32,207 bases of DNA from an uncultured Rhodospirillales bacterium (GTDB lineage: Bacteria > Pseudomonadota > Alphaproteobacteria > Azospirillales > Azospirillaceae). Positions 7,873-16,881 of this stretch are shown here, in pieces (the stretch's first letter is position 1; every line of letters begins with the position of its first letter). The position numbers and the translations under genes are program-made. Under the pieces are notes generated by a model. It ran no database searches, was not told the origin of the DNA, and saw only the letters and a program-made list of their open reading frames with translations. The DNA lies in assembly GCA_903931735.1 (NCBI GenBank), contig CAIZDL010000043.1:1-32207 (forward strand). The letters run 5' to 3'.

Positions 7873-8523
7873 ATGATCATCGGGTCGCTCTCCACACGAG
7901 CAATACCTCGTCAGGACGCTGGGGGCGCGAGTAGCCCGGTGTCCGATGGGGGGGCAGTGTCTGCGACCACCCGGACGAATAGCCCTGCCGCGCCGAGTGG
8001 CGGCGGCAGTGCGAGTGGGGCTGTGAGCTTCGTTAGCCCGTTTTCCCGTTATGATTACTCCAGCCGGCTGGAAATTTTGCAGTTTCGCGATTCCCAAACC
8101 GGCAAGGTCAGTTTGCAAATTCCCTCCGAGCGGATTGTGGATGCTTATCGGCGGGGCACCATTATTAGTGCCAAACCGTTGGCGACCCATGAGGCCGCGC
8201 CTCAACCGGCAGCGCAGCAAGCCCCGGTGCCCGCGAGTCGGCAGGCTGGGGCGGCAGAGGCCGGGCGGCCTGTTGGGTCGGTCGGCGAGGCTTCCGCTGC
8301 TAAGGCAACCGATGGGGCGCCGGCCGTAGCTCCGGCCGGCGTCGCTGCCACCTCAACGCCCGCTCCAGAGCCGGTACAGGCCGCGCCCTCGCCGCCCTCG
8401 CCGGCCGTTGCCGCCCTCGCGGGTATTGCGGTCGCGGCCCCGGTTCAGGCGCCGGCCCCTGCTCCGGCGCCGGTGACTGAAGCAAAGCCGGTTGGCGGTT
8501 CCGGGAGCGTTGGCGCGGTTTAG
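7873..8523 (+). CDS. Ala/Pro-rich protein with FlaG-like segment
   Basis: This encodes a 216-aa protein that is mostly low-complexity Ala, Pro, Ser and Gly. A single ordered stretch at about residues 58-95 reads YDYSSRLEILQFRDSQTGK, followed by QIPSERIVDAYRRG. It resembles the short FlaG-type pattern (hydrophobic strand, D-x-x-T-G, then QIP). Short alphaproteobacterial proteins of this kind are often annotated as hypothetical or flagellar FlaG-like. The ATG at 7873 follows CGGGGGAGCC. The TAG stop lies inside the repeat element that follows. Function is unknown. Its position directly after mamO makes a magnetosome link possible, but nothing in the sequence shows one. Confidence 0.55.
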   Translation: MIIGSLSTRAIPRQDAGGASSPVSDGGAVSATTRTNSPAAPSGGGSASGAVSFVSPFSRYDYSSRLEILQFRDSQTGKVSLQIPSERIVDAYRRGTIISAKPLATHEAAPQPAAQQAPVPASRQAGAAEAGRPVGSVGEASAAKATDGAPAVAPAGVAATSTPAPEPVQAAPSPPSPAVAALAGIAVAAPVQAPAPAPAPVTEAKPVGGSGSVGAV

Positions 8524-8620
8524 AGCACGATGCGATCAAGCAGAACCGCCTCATGCTCTAACTTTTGTTTTTAGAGCGGATCAACCTACGGGCGGATTCC
8601 ATCCTTCGTGACCAGCTCTA
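8521..8620. repeat. Double-hairpin intergenic repeat (alphaproteobacterial type)
   Basis: Two consecutive imperfect hairpins are bounded by TAGAGCA / TGCTCTA (8521-8527 with 8554-8560) and TAGAGC / GCTCTA (8572-8577 with 8615-8620), joined by a T-rich spacer. The pattern TAGAGCA(C/T)GATGCGAT...TGCTCTAAC...TTTAGAGCG is, from memory, a dispersed intergenic palindrome common in alphaproteobacteria. It includes the stop codon of the preceding gene and may also serve as a transcript 3' end. Confidence 0.65.
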
Positions 8621-8739
8621 GTGTTCCGACTCCGACGGACCGTTCCGTCTCGTCGGCCCGGAACCCTAGCTTTTTCTATCTGTTGTGTTGTTCCCGAGAC
8701 ACGATCATTGGGAATGAAGCGTCTCGGTCACAACACTAG
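8618..8739. repeat. Intergenic repeat element, copy A
   Basis: The element is bounded by CTAGTGTT (8618-8625) and AACACTAG (8732-8739), a perfect inverted repeat. Internally, CCGAGAC (8694-8700) pairs with GTCTCGG (8721-8727). Bases 8621-8648 match 16883-16910 with one mismatch in 28. The element directly abuts the double-hairpin repeat on its left. The remaining gene-free sequence up to 8863 shows no further structure or coding frame. Confidence 0.65.
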
Positions 8740-8863
8740 GCGGGGCGCCGGGTGCTTGGGGGCACAGTTTGCCAGGCGATTGCTTGCGGGCCGTATAACC
8801 GTCGACAAGTGCCGTTGATCGGGGCATACAGCGTGGGGAACCCAGGCTGGACGTGGTGGTGTT

Positions 8864-10111
8864 ATGATCTTTTCGCCCTTTGAGCGCATGGTGGCGATGC
8901 GGTACCTGCGGGCGCGGCGGCAGGAGGGCTTCATCTCGGTGATCGCCGGCTTTTCCCTGATGGGCATTGGCCTTGGCGTCGCAACGTTGATCATCGTCAT
9001 GGCGGTGATGAACGGCTTTCGTGCTGAGTTGCTGGGCCGGATTTTGGGGCTGAACGGCCATCTGAATGTGTTCAGCATGGTTCCCGGGCCGCTGCAAAAT
9101 TTTGATGACCTTGCGGTGCGGATTCGGGCGCGGCCGGGGGTGGTCAGCGTTACGCCGACCGTCGAGGGGCAGGCATTGATCAGTATGCACGGCAGCGCGT
9201 CGGGCGCGGTGGTGCGCTCGATTCGCCCGGAGGATTTTCGGGTTCGGCCGACCCTATCCACCAACATCGTGGAGGGGACCGCGGAGAATTTTGCCGAAGA
9301 CCGGGTGGCGATTGGCTCCCGCATGGCGCAGCGGTTGGGTTTGCGGGTGGGGGACAAGCTTACGCTGATCGCACCCCAAGGTAAAACCAGCGCTTTTGGT
9401 ACTATCCCACGGATGCGGGCCTATCCGATTGGCGCTATCTTTAATGTTGGCATGTATGAGTTCGATAATAACTTTGTTTTTATGCCGCTTGAAGCGGGGC
9501 AGGTGTTTTTTCAACACCAGGGTACGGTCTCATCGCTTGAAGTGTTTGTGAAAAACCCCAACGATGTCTTCGAAGCGGTTGCAACGGTGCTGCCGGTTGT
9601 GGGAAACCGAGCGCGGGTTGTCGACTGGCAGCAGACCAATTCCAGCTTTTTTACTGCGCTTCAGGTCGAGCGCAACGTAATGTTCCTGATATTGACGCTG
9701 ATTATTCTGGTTGCGGCCTTTAATATTATTTCGAGCTTGATCATGCTGGTAAAGGACAAGGGGCGCGATATTGCGATTTTGCGCACCATGGGCGCGACGC
9801 GGGGCATGATTATGCGGATCTTTTTGCTTTCGGGTGCCAGTGTCGGGGTGGTTGGTACGGTGTTCGGTCTGGTGCTGGGGGTGGCATTTTGCCAAAATAT
9901 TGAGGCAATTCGTCAGCTTATTCAGAGTCTTTCGGGGACTGATCTTTTCTCGGCCGAAATTTATTTCCTTTCCCATTTACCGGCTAAGCTGGATTGGGGG
10001 GAGGTCGGTCAAGTTGCGATGATGGCGCTTGGTTTGTCTTTTGCTGCCACGCTCTATCCTTCGTGGCGTGCCGCGCGCCTCGATCCGATTGAAGCCCTGC
10101 GCTACGAGTGA
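8864..10111 (+). CDS. lolC: Lipoprotein-releasing ABC transporter permease LolC/E
   Basis: This encodes a 415-aa inner-membrane permease of the LolCDE complex, which extracts outer-membrane lipoproteins from the inner membrane and hands them to LolA. The family pattern is clear: an N-terminal [14 protein letters not shown] stretch and first membrane helix with [19 protein letters not shown] (about residues 30-48), a long periplasmic domain (about 50-265), and three C-terminal helices with the FtsX-like [19 protein letters not shown] motif (about 298-316). It ends in PIEALRYE, as FtsX-family permeases do. Alphaproteobacteria usually have one such permease rather than separate LolC and LolE. 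lolD follows 10 nt downstream. No strong Shine-Dalgarno is visible before the ATG at 8864. Confidence 0.93.
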   Translation: MIFSPFERMVAMRYLRARRQEGFISVIAGFSLMGIGLGVATLIIVMAVMNGFRAELLGRILGLNGHLNVFSMVPGPLQNFDDLAVRIRARPGVVSVTPTVEGQALISMHGSASGAVVRSIRPEDFRVRPTLSTNIVEGTAENFAEDRVAIGSRMAQRLGLRVGDKLTLIAPQGKTSAFGTIPRMRAYPIGAIFNVGMYEFDNNFVFMPLEAGQVFFQHQGTVSSLEVFVKNPNDVFEAVATVLPVVGNRARVVDWQQTNSSFFTALQVERNVMFLILTLIILVAAFNIISSLIMLVKDKGRDIAILRTMGATRGMIMRIFLLSGASVGVVGTVFGLVLGVAFCQNIEAIRQLIQSLSGTDLFSAEIYFLSHLPAKLDWGEVGQVAMMALGLSFAATLYPSWRAARLDPIEALRYE

Positions 10112-10121
10112 GGATGCGACG

Positions 10122-10787
10122 ATGATCGAACTTGATGGTGTCGTGCGCACTTACGTTCAAGCGGGAACCGAGTTGAAGGTGCTTAACGGCGCCTGTTTGC
10201 GAGTCCGGCCGGGAGAATTGGTGGCGCTGGTTGGGCCTTCCGGGGCCGGTAAATCCACCCTTTTGCACTTGGCCGGTTTGCTGGAACATCCCGATCAGGG
10301 CGAGGTGCGAATCGCCGGCCAAGCCACCGCCGGGCTGGGCGATTTAGAGCGGACGCTGCTGCGCCGCAAAAGAATCGGCTTTGTGTATCAGTTTCACCAC
10401 CTGTTGCCCGAGTTTTCCGCTGAAGAAAACATCGTGTTGCCTCAAATGATCGCGGGCGTTGCGCGCTCGGTGGCCCGGGTGCGGGCGCGGGAACTGCTGG
10501 AGCGAATCGGGCTGGGGCCGCGCGCCACCCACCGGCCGGGGAAGCTTTCCGGCGGCGAGCAACAGCGGGTGGCCATTGCTCGTGCGCTGGCCAACGCGCC
10601 CGGCCTCTTGATCGCCGACGAGCCGACCGGGAATTTGGATCACCACACCGCCGAGGGCGTGTTCGCGCTGTTGATGAAGCTGGTGCGCGATGATGGCCTG
10701 GGCGCCCTGGTGGCCACCCACAACCTTGAGTTGGCCCACCGGATGGACCGGGTGCTTGAACTGCGCGATGGTGTGCTGATTGGCTGA
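10122..10787 (+). CDS. lolD: Lipoprotein-releasing ABC transporter ATPase LolD
   Basis: This encodes the 221-aa ATPase of the LolCDE complex. Walker A (GPSGAGKST), Q-loop ([10 protein letters not shown]), ABC signature ([15 protein letters not shown]), Walker B ([12 protein letters not shown]) and the H-loop (VATHN) are all present and in order. The [10 protein letters not shown] stretch is characteristic of LolD. The start at 10122 gives [11 protein letters not shown], the usual beginning. The frame extends further upstream but only within lolC. The 10-nt gap to lolC indicates a two-gene operon. Confidence 0.95.
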   Translation: MIELDGVVRTYVQAGTELKVLNGACLRVRPGELVALVGPSGAGKSTLLHLAGLLEHPDQGEVRIAGQATAGLGDLERTLLRRKRIGFVYQFHHLLPEFSAEENIVLPQMIAGVARSVARVRARELLERIGLGPRATHRPGKLSGGEQQRVAIARALANAPGLLIADEPTGNLDHHTAEGVFALLMKLVRDDGLGALVATHNLELAHRMDRVLELRDGVLIG

Positions 10788-10892
10788 AGGCTGCGGCCTT
10801 GTGGGGTGTGAGTGGCAAGCCTTGTTGCAGCCGATGGAGCTGTGTGCGACAAGGGAGGGTGGTCGAGCAACCGGCGGCGAGGCGGCAGGAAA

Positions 10893-11465
10893 ATGGCGGA
10901 GGTTCCCCCCAGAATGCGTCATGGGCGACAGAGCGGGCCAATGGATGACCGGCCGGGGCCGAGCGATCTCGATGACGGGCCGCCCGAGCGCGAGCGGGAG
11001 CGTGATCACCGTCATGCCCCGAGCCACGATGATTTTCCGCCGGAAAATGACGATGAGCGCCGGCTGGCTCGAATCGATGAGTGGACCGCCCTGGCCGACC
11101 GCCGGTTGGAGCGTCTCGATACCAAAATAGACCGGCTTGCGGTGGCGCTGGACCAGCTTAATAGCCAGTTCAACGCCGTTCTTACCGAGATGCCGACCCG
11201 CCGGGGGATCAACCTCTATCTGGTTGGCGGGCTGGTTGGCGGCCTTGCGGTGGGGCTCGCGATCATGGGGATCACCATTGGTGGATTCGTCGGCGGGCTT
11301 TCGTCGCTAAAGCCCGAGGCGGCCCAGCTCGCCGCCCCCAACGCCTACCAACAACAGCCGCCGCAGCCAATCATCATCCAGATGCCGGCGGGCGCCATGC
11401 AGGGCATGGTTCCCATGGTGTCGCCGTCTTTGGCACCGTCGTCTCCTTCCGTTTCCGTTAAATAA
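10893..11465 (+). CDS. Coiled-coil single-pass membrane protein, function unknown
   Basis: This encodes a 190-aa protein I cannot name. It has a charged, disordered N-terminus (about 1-52, rich in Arg, Asp, Pro and His), a probable coiled coil (about 55-98, heptad-like RLERLDTKIDRLAVALDQL), one Gly-rich hydrophobic segment (about 106-136) and a Gln/Pro/Ser-rich tail. The start at 10893 was chosen because AGGA at 10888-10891 sits close upstream; the frame is open further back to 10812, so a longer form is possible. The gene lies between lolD and trxB with short gaps and may be cotranscribed with either. Confidence 0.6.
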   Translation: MAEVPPRMRHGRQSGPMDDRPGPSDLDDGPPERERERDHRHAPSHDDFPPENDDERRLARIDEWTALADRRLERLDTKIDRLAVALDQLNSQFNAVLTEMPTRRGINLYLVGGLVGGLAVGLAIMGITIGGFVGGLSSLKPEAAQLAAPNAYQQQPPQPIIIQMPAGAMQGMVPMVSPSLAPSSPSVSVK

Positions 11466-11482
11466 AGCCGAGTCGCAGTCTT

Positions 11483-12436
11483 ATGGGTCACCATCACTCA
11501 AAAGTCATGATCATCGGTGCCGGCCCGGCCGGCTACACCGCAGCGATTTATGCCGCCAGAGCCAATCTGGAGCCGATGGTGATTGAGGGGCTGCAACCGG
11601 GCGGGCAGCTCACCATCACAACCGAGGTGGAGAATTATCCGGGGTTCGCCGAGCCGGTCCAGGGACCATGGCTGATGGAGCAGATGCGCGCGCAGGCGGA
11701 GCATGTCGGCGCGCGGCTGGTTGGCGATATCGTGATTTCCATCGATCTTTCGCGGGCGCCGTTTCGGGCCGAGGGCGATTCTGGTGATACCTATTCGGCC
11801 GACAGTCTGATTATCGCAACCGGCGCCCAAGCGCGTTGGCTTGGCCTGCCGAGCGAGAAGCGCTTCCAGGGGTTTGGGGTTTCGGCCTGCGCCACCTGCG
11901 ACGGTTTTTTCTTTCGGGGCAAGGAAGTTGCGGTGATCGGTGGCGGTAACGCTGCGGTTGAGGAGGCGATGTACCTCACGAATTTCGCCAGCAAGGTCAC
12001 GGTGGTTCATCGGCGCTGCCAGTTCAGGGGCGAGAAGATTTTGCATCAACGCTTGTTCCGCAACCCCAAGATCGAGGTTGCCTGGGATAGTGTGGTAGAT
12101 GAAGTGCTGGGCGAGGGCGGTAACGGGCAGCCCACCGGGGTCACCGGCCTTCGGATCAAAAATGTTAAAAGCGGCGCGCTTTCCACGCTGCCGGTGGAGG
12201 GGGTGTTTATCGCCATTGGGCATGACCCCGCCACCGGATTGTTCACCGGGCAGTTGGCCATGGATGATGAGGGCTATCTCGTCACCGCGCCAGACTCGAC
12301 CGCGACCAATATTCCGGGCGTGTTCGCGGCGGGCGATGTGAAAGACAAGGTTTATCGTCAGGCGGTTACGGCCGCCGGCATGGGCTGCATGGCCGCTCTT
12401 GAAACTGAACGCTGGTTGAGCGCCCAGCACGGGTGA
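11483..12436 (+). CDS. trxB: Thioredoxin reductase
   Basis: This encodes a 317-aa flavoprotein that reduces thioredoxin with NADPH in the cytoplasm. It has the FAD-binding GAGPAGYTAAIYAARA (about 12-27), the redox-active CATC (C136/C139), NADPH-binding GGGNAAVEEA and HRRCQFR motifs, and the C-terminal FAD motif GVFAAGDV. Length is normal for the family. The usual HRR-D-x-R at the NADPH site carries Cys where Asp is typical. The short MGHHHSK start is native sequence. The stop codon overlaps the GTG start of the next gene. Confidence 0.95.
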   Translation: MGHHHSKVMIIGAGPAGYTAAIYAARANLEPMVIEGLQPGGQLTITTEVENYPGFAEPVQGPWLMEQMRAQAEHVGARLVGDIVISIDLSRAPFRAEGDSGDTYSADSLIIATGAQARWLGLPSEKRFQGFGVSACATCDGFFFRGKEVAVIGGGNAAVEEAMYLTNFASKVTVVHRRCQFRGEKILHQRLFRNPKIEVAWDSVVDEVLGEGGNGQPTGVTGLRIKNVKSGALSTLPVEGVFIAIGHDPATGLFTGQLAMDDEGYLVTAPDSTATNIPGVFAAGDVKDKVYRQAVTAAGMGCMAALETERWLSAQHG

Positions 12437-12813
12437 GTTTTTGGGGGGCCTCGAAATCGATGTTGCCATCGCCGTCGTCACCGCAGCACGATCGCCGTCG
12501 CCACCAGCGCAAGGGTGGCGACCTGGGGGATCGGGGGTATTTCACGGTGGGCGGCTTGCCGGCGCAGTTGTCCGACTGGTCGTTTGGTGACCTTGGGGTT
12601 GCGCTCGGTCAGCCGGCCCAGTTTGGGGTCGATGATGTGGTGGAACTGCGCATCTATAACCCAGCCCAGGAATGCTGGGACACGCTCAGCGGCCAGATCC
12701 GCCGGGTGGAAGCCGACGGAACTCTTGGTATTACCTTTGACGATGATGGTGAAAATACGGTGCGGGTGTTGTTGCACCTGTTGACCAACCGCCTGTCGCG
12801 CACCCTGATCTGA
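12433..12813 (+). CDS. PilZ-like domain protein
   Basis: This encodes a 126-aa protein beginning with a GTG that overlaps the trxB stop (GTGA), which suggests coupled translation. An internal ATG at 12460 is an alternative start. A basic RRRHQR motif (about 18-23) is followed about 25 residues later by DWSFGDLGV, resembling the RxxxR and D/N-x-S-x-x-G signatures of cyclic-di-GMP-binding PilZ domains; the second motif has two extra residues. The rest fits a small beta-barrel (FDDDGENTVRVLLHLL end). If correct, it would be a cyclic-di-GMP receptor affecting motility or envelope processes. The assignment rests on short motifs only. Confidence 0.5.
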   Translation: MSFWGASKSMLPSPSSPQHDRRRHQRKGGDLGDRGYFTVGGLPAQLSDWSFGDLGVALGQPAQFGVDDVVELRIYNPAQECWDTLSGQIRRVEADGTLGITFDDDGENTVRVLLHLLTNRLSRTLI

Positions 12814-12942
12814 AGCCGGGGCCGCCATAGTTTGGCGGAATCCCTGCTTTCATGGCTGACCGGAGAAGCCCGTACGCAAAAAACCTTGATATCGTCGCTG
12901 TGCTCAACCATGCTTACAGCAGTCGAGAAAAGTCAGTGGCCC

Positions 12943-13881
12943 ATGCCTACATTGCTCTTTACCCATACCGCCTGTATCCAGCACGATACCGGCGAGTATC
13001 ACCCCGAGTGTTCTGATCGGCTGCGGGCGGTCCTGCGTATTCTGGATCACCAGGATTTTTCGTATTTGCTGCGGGAGGAGGCTCCGAAGGCAACGTTGGA
13101 GCAATTGTTGCGGGCGCACACCGAGGCTCATGTCGCGCATATTCTGGGTTCGGTCCCTGACGGGGATGATATTTACGAGCTGGATTCCGATACCTTCATT
13201 TCGCGCCACTCAGGTGAGGCCGCGCTCCGGGCGGCGGGGGCGGTGGTGGCTGCGGTGGATGAGGTGGCGGCCCGGCGTTGCCGCAATGCGTTTTGCGCTG
13301 TTCGTCCCCCCGGCCATCATGCGGAGGCCGATGCGGCGATGGGGTTTTGTCTTTTTAGCAACGCCGCCATCGGTGCCCTTCACGCCCGCGCGGTTCATGG
13401 CTTCCAGCGGGTGGCGGTGATCGATTTCGACGTTCATCACGGCAACGGCACCCAGCGGATTTTGTGGGACGTTCCCGGTACATTTTACGCGTCGACTCAT
13501 CAGGTCGATGCGTTTCCCTATTCCGGCACGGCCGAGGAAACCGGCGGCCATGGCGGAGGGATCGTGGTCAATGTACCGCTTGCGGCCGGCAGCGGGTCGG
13601 AGGCGTTTCGCGCCGCTTATACCGATATCATTCTGCCGCGCCTGCGGGCGTTTGCGCCGGATTTCCTTTTGGTGTCGGCCGGGTTCGATGCCCATGCCGC
13701 CGACCCGATCGCCCATTTGCGGCTCCATGTTTCAGATTTTGAATGGCTGACCCGCGAGCTTACCTCCATTGCAGGCGAGTTCGCCGACCACCGATTGGTT
13801 TCGGTGCTGGAGGGGGGGTATGATTATCGTGCGCTGGCCGCCAGCGTTGCCGCACATCTGCGGGCTTTGATGGGAGGGTGA
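12943..13881 (+). CDS. Histone deacetylase family (class II-like) hydrolase
   Basis: This encodes a 312-aa zinc deacylase of the arginase/deacetylase fold. The catalytic elements are clear: RPPGHHAE with tandem His (H125/H126), DFDVHHGNGT carrying zinc ligands D163 and H165, SAGFDAH with the third ligand D249, and LEGGYD near the end. Bacterial members include acetylpolyamine amidohydrolases and acetoin-utilisation-like proteins; the substrate cannot be told from sequence. The start at 12943 gives MPTLLFTHTAC, the usual opening; the open frame begins further upstream at 12832 but that part has no family similarity. The stop overlaps the region just before the hemerythrin gene by tight spacing (5 nt). 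Confidence 0.88.
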   Translation: MPTLLFTHTACIQHDTGEYHPECSDRLRAVLRILDHQDFSYLLREEAPKATLEQLLRAHTEAHVAHILGSVPDGDDIYELDSDTFISRHSGEAALRAAGAVVAAVDEVAARRCRNAFCAVRPPGHHAEADAAMGFCLFSNAAIGALHARAVHGFQRVAVIDFDVHHGNGTQRILWDVPGTFYASTHQVDAFPYSGTAEETGGHGGGIVVNVPLAAGSGSEAFRAAYTDIILPRLRAFAPDFLLVSAGFDAHAADPIAHLRLHVSDFEWLTRELTSIAGEFADHRLVSVLEGGYDYRALAASVAAHLRALMGG

Positions 13882-13886
13882 GTAGA

Positions 13887-14384
13887 ATGACCGACGCCCC
13901 CGGCTCTGATATTGCCCCTGCTGAAGGCGAACCTGTCGCGAGTTTTATTGCCTGGACCGAGGCCATGTCGGTGGGGCATGAGCGGTTCGACGGTCATCAC
14001 CGGGTCATTATCGATGGCCTGAACCGGGTGCATCCGTTGCTTGGCACCACCGGCCGCGAGGCCGAAGTTCATGCCGTAATCGAAACATTGGAAGATTTCG
14101 TCCTCGTTCATTTCAGCGAGGAGGAGCGGTTGCTTCGGGAGATCGGTTACCCCGATTGGCGGCCTCACAAGGCCATGCACGACGCGATGTATGAGTTGGT
14201 CTTCAAAATGAAGGCCGACATTGAGCACGGCCGCACCCCCGATGCGCAATTGCTGTTCGCAATTCTCAATGACTGGTTGGTTGGTCACATTTTGGGCGAG
14301 GATCGCAAGTATATCCCCTATTTGGACCATCCCGCGCCGAGGGCCGAGCCGATATGGCACCGCTCCAATGGTCGGCCCTTTTAA
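13887..14384 (+). CDS. Bacteriohemerythrin
   Basis: This encodes a 165-aa single-domain hemerythrin with all seven di-iron ligands in place: H38 (FDGHH), H75 and E79 (HFSEE), H94 and H98 (HKAMH), H134 and D139 (GHILGED). Such proteins bind O2 reversibly and deliver or sense it; they are numerous in magnetotactic bacteria, which live at the oxic-anoxic boundary. The ATG at 13887 has a GGGAGGGTGAG ribosome site. It follows the deacetylase gene by 5 nt, so both are likely on one transcript. A second hemerythrin lies at 20720-21178 with the same ligand numbering up to H98. Confidence 0.92.
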   Translation: MTDAPGSDIAPAEGEPVASFIAWTEAMSVGHERFDGHHRVIIDGLNRVHPLLGTTGREAEVHAVIETLEDFVLVHFSEEERLLREIGYPDWRPHKAMHDAMYELVFKMKADIEHGRTPDAQLLFAILNDWLVGHILGEDRKYIPYLDHPAPRAEPIWHRSNGRPF

Positions 14385-14400
14385 ACCGGTGCGGTGAGGG

Positions 14401-15549
14401 TTAGCGGCCCTCCACCCCGGAGTTTTCCACCCCGGAGCTTTCCACAAGCGTGATAATGTCGCGGGCGCGGCGTTCCCAGGTGTGATGCGCGAGCGCACGG
14501 GCTTGGCCGGCGGCGGCGCGTTTGCGGGCGGCGGCGGGGTCGGCTGCCAGGGCAGTGAGCGCTTCGCCAAGGCTTTCCGGCCGGTCGCAATCGATGAAGC
14601 TGACGTGCTCGCCGCTCACCACTTCCGCGATTGGCCCAAGGTTGCTGACCACGGCGGGCGTGCCGCTGGCGAGGGCCTCAAACAGCTTGAGCGGCGACAT
14701 CCATTGGTGTGTCCCAACGTCGCGGGTGTAGGGCAGCAGTACGCTGTCGTAGGAGCGCAGCAGCCGGGGGATTCGGTCGTGAGCCACGGCGGGCAGCACC
14801 AGCACGTTGGGCAGGTCGAGCCCGCCGGCGTGTGCTGCGGCAACATCGGCAGCCGTGCCGCCAATCAATACGAAGCCATGGTCCGGCAACGCCTTGGCCG
14901 CCGTGGCAATCAGGCTCAGCCCGCGCTCGGGCCGCAGGGTGCCGTAATAAAGGTGGACCAGCGCGGTATCGGTGGCGGGACGCGGCCGTTCGGCCGCCGG
15001 GAGCGGCTCGGCCTTGGCAAACGCCGGATAATCAACGGCGTCGTGGCAGGCGGCGGCTTGGGCGGCCGGTACCCCATAAACGCTGATAATATGCTCGCGT
15101 AGATTGCCCGAAATCCCGACCCAGTAAACCCGCCGGGTTAAGAGCGGCGCCGCGAGGCGTGCGCCGGCCTTAAGATCCCGGTGTAACTCCAGCACCAGCC
15201 GCCGCGACACCAGTTGGCCGACCAGCGCCACCCCAAGAGACCGCGTGACCACCACGCTGTTCCCCCCGGCTAGCCGGCGAAGGGGGGAGAGCAACCGGGC
15301 CAAAAACTCCCCATAGCGGGCCTTGCCGTAACGGGCTTGGCACCGGATCGGGTGAAGCGTGATCGGCAGCCGCGCCAGCGCTGGCACAATCTTGTCATAC
15401 GCCGGCCACAGATACGTAACGTCGCACCCAATCGCCGCGAACGCCTCCAGCATCCGGCAAGTCTGGAGAACATGCGCGGTCTCGTTCTCCATGATCATGT
15501 TGTTCGCAACGATCACGGCGGGCGGCGAGGGAGGGGTGGCGGTGGCCAT
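14401..15549 (-). CDS. Glycosyltransferase, GT4-like
   Basis: This encodes a 382-aa GT-B type glycosyltransferase. The C-terminal half carries HLYYGTLRPERGL (about 210-222), IGGTAADV, LPYTRDVGTHQWMSPLKLFEALASGTPAVVSN (about 285-317) and a terminal helix, which matches the nucleotide-sugar site of family 4 enzymes. The N-terminal half (NNMIMENETAHVLQTCRMLEAFAAIG) fits an acceptor-binding domain. It would act at the cytoplasmic face on a surface glycan; donor and acceptor are unknown. It starts 9 nt after the argG stop, so it is probably cotranscribed with argG, although the pairing has no obvious functional logic. No clear ribosome site precedes the start. Confidence 0.8.
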   Translation of the reverse strand: MATATPPSPPAVIVANNMIMENETAHVLQTCRMLEAFAAIGCDVTYLWPAYDKIVPALARLPITLHPIRCQARYGKARYGEFLARLLSPLRRLAGGNSVVVTRSLGVALVGQLVSRRLVLELHRDLKAGARLAAPLLTRRVYWVGISGNLREHIISVYGVPAAQAAACHDAVDYPAFAKAEPLPAAERPRPATDTALVHLYYGTLRPERGLSLIATAAKALPDHGFVLIGGTAADVAAAHAGGLDLPNVLVLPAVAHDRIPRLLRSYDSVLLPYTRDVGTHQWMSPLKLFEALASGTPAVVSNLGPIAEVVSGEHVSFIDCDRPESLGEALTALAADPAAARKRAAAGQARALAHHTWERRARDIITLVESSGVENSGVEGR

Positions 15550-15558
15550 GGCCGGCGG

Positions 15559-16788
15559 TCAGGTATTGCCGGCCATGGCGCGCAGGCGCAGGCGCAAGGC
15601 GTTGAGCTTGATGAAGCCTTCGGCATCCTTTTGGTTGTAAACGCTATCCGCCTCAAAGGTGACGTAATCGAGGCGATAGAGCGAGTTGGGCGATTTGCGG
15701 CCGGCGACGGTGGCGGCACCCTTAAAGAGTTTCAGCCGAACGACGCCGCTCACCCGCTCCTGGGTTTGATCGATCAACGCTTGAAGGGCTTCGCGTTCGG
15801 GGCTGAACCAAAAGCCGGTGTAAATCAGCTCGGCATAGCGCGGCATCAACTCGTCTTTGAGGTGGGCGGCGCCGCGGTCGAGGGTCAGGCTCTCGATTGC
15901 CCGGTGGGCCACGCTAAGGATGGTGCCGCCGGGGGTTTCGTATACCCCGCGGCTTTTCATGCCGACATAGCGGTTTTCCACCAGATCGAGCCGACCGATA
16001 CCGTTGGCACCGCCAAGCTCGTTGAGTCGTGCCAGCAAATTGGCGGGTGATAGTGCCACCCCATCCACCGCCACCGGGTCGCCCTTTTTAAAGGTGATCT
16101 CGACGTAGGTTGCCGTGTTGGGTGCGTTTTCGGGTGATACCGAGCGGGTGAACATGTCCTCGTCGGGCTCGACCCACGGATCTTCCAGCGCCTTGCCTTC
16201 ATAGGAGATGTGCAAAAGGTTGGCGTCGGTGGAATAGGGCGCCTCGCCGCGCTTATCCTTGGCGATTGGGATTTGATGCTTTTCGGCGTAATCGATAAGT
16301 TTGGTGCGGGAGTTCAGCTCCCATTCGCGCCAGGGTGCGATTACCTTGATGTCCGGCTTCAGCGCGTAATAGCCAAGCTCGAAGCGGACCTGATCGTTGC
16401 CCTTGCCGGTGGCGCCATGACACACCGCATCTGCGCCCACCGCGCGCACAATGTCGATTTGGCGTTTGGCGATCAGCGGCCGGGCAATGGAGGTGCCGAG
16501 CAGGTAAACACCTTCATAAAGGGCGTTGGCCCGGAACATCGGGAACACAAAGTCCCGCACGAATTCTTCGCGCAGGTCGTCGATGTAGATGTTTTCGGGC
16601 TTGATGCCGAGGAGTTCGGCCTTGGCTCGGGCGGGCTCCACCTCGCCGCCCTGACCGAGATCGGCGGTAAAGGTAACCACTTCGCAACGGTAGGTTTCTT
16701 GAAGCCACCGCAAAATAACCGAGGTGTCAAGGCCGCCGGAATACGCCAGCACCACCTTTTTGATGTCTCTACGCGCACCACCGCTCAT
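15559..16788 (-). CDS. argG: Argininosuccinate synthase
   Basis: This encodes a 409-aa enzyme that joins citrulline and aspartate with ATP to form argininosuccinate, the penultimate step of arginine synthesis. It has the N-type ATP-pyrophosphatase P-loop (AYSGGLDTS), the [12 protein letters not shown] aspartate/citrulline-site motif and the SVSPENAPN-type region. It ends near [14 protein letters not shown], as usual for alphaproteobacterial ArgG. The start at 16788 gives [19 protein letters not shown], close to the family norm; the frame extends to 16827. No strong ribosome site is seen for any of the candidate starts. Confidence 0.95.
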   Translation of the reverse strand: MSGGARRDIKKVVLAYSGGLDTSVILRWLQETYRCEVVTFTADLGQGGEVEPARAKAELLGIKPENIYIDDLREEFVRDFVFPMFRANALYEGVYLLGTSIARPLIAKRQIDIVRAVGADAVCHGATGKGNDQVRFELGYYALKPDIKVIAPWREWELNSRTKLIDYAEKHQIPIAKDKRGEAPYSTDANLLHISYEGKALEDPWVEPDEDMFTRSVSPENAPNTATYVEITFKKGDPVAVDGVALSPANLLARLNELGGANGIGRLDLVENRYVGMKSRGVYETPGGTILSVAHRAIESLTLDRGAAHLKDELMPRYAELIYTGFWFSPEREALQALIDQTQERVSGVVRLKLFKGAATVAGRKSPNSLYRLDYVTFEADSVYNQKDAEGFIKLNALRLRLRAMAGNT

Positions 16789-16881
16789 GGAAAAAACCCG
16801 CATCAAAAGGGAGAGGGAGAAGCTCAAAAACGTTGCCCGACACTAAGGCCAACCACGGCCGGGCGCAAGGCGGTTGCGGCG

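Noticed and set aside
8621-8818. 65-aa frame between the FlaG-like gene and lolC
   Set aside because: It lies mostly within repeat elements and has no ribosome site or recognisable sequence.
11483-11503. His-rich start of TrxB as an engineered tag
   Set aside because: Only three His, in a natural context with no vector sequence around.
12832-12942. N-terminal extension of the deacetylase-family gene
   Set aside because: The upstream codons show no family similarity, and MPTLLFTHTAC at 12943 is the usual start.
15337-16050. 237-aa plus-strand frame opposite the glycosyltransferase and argG
   Set aside because: It crosses two well-supported genes in antisense and contains no motif.
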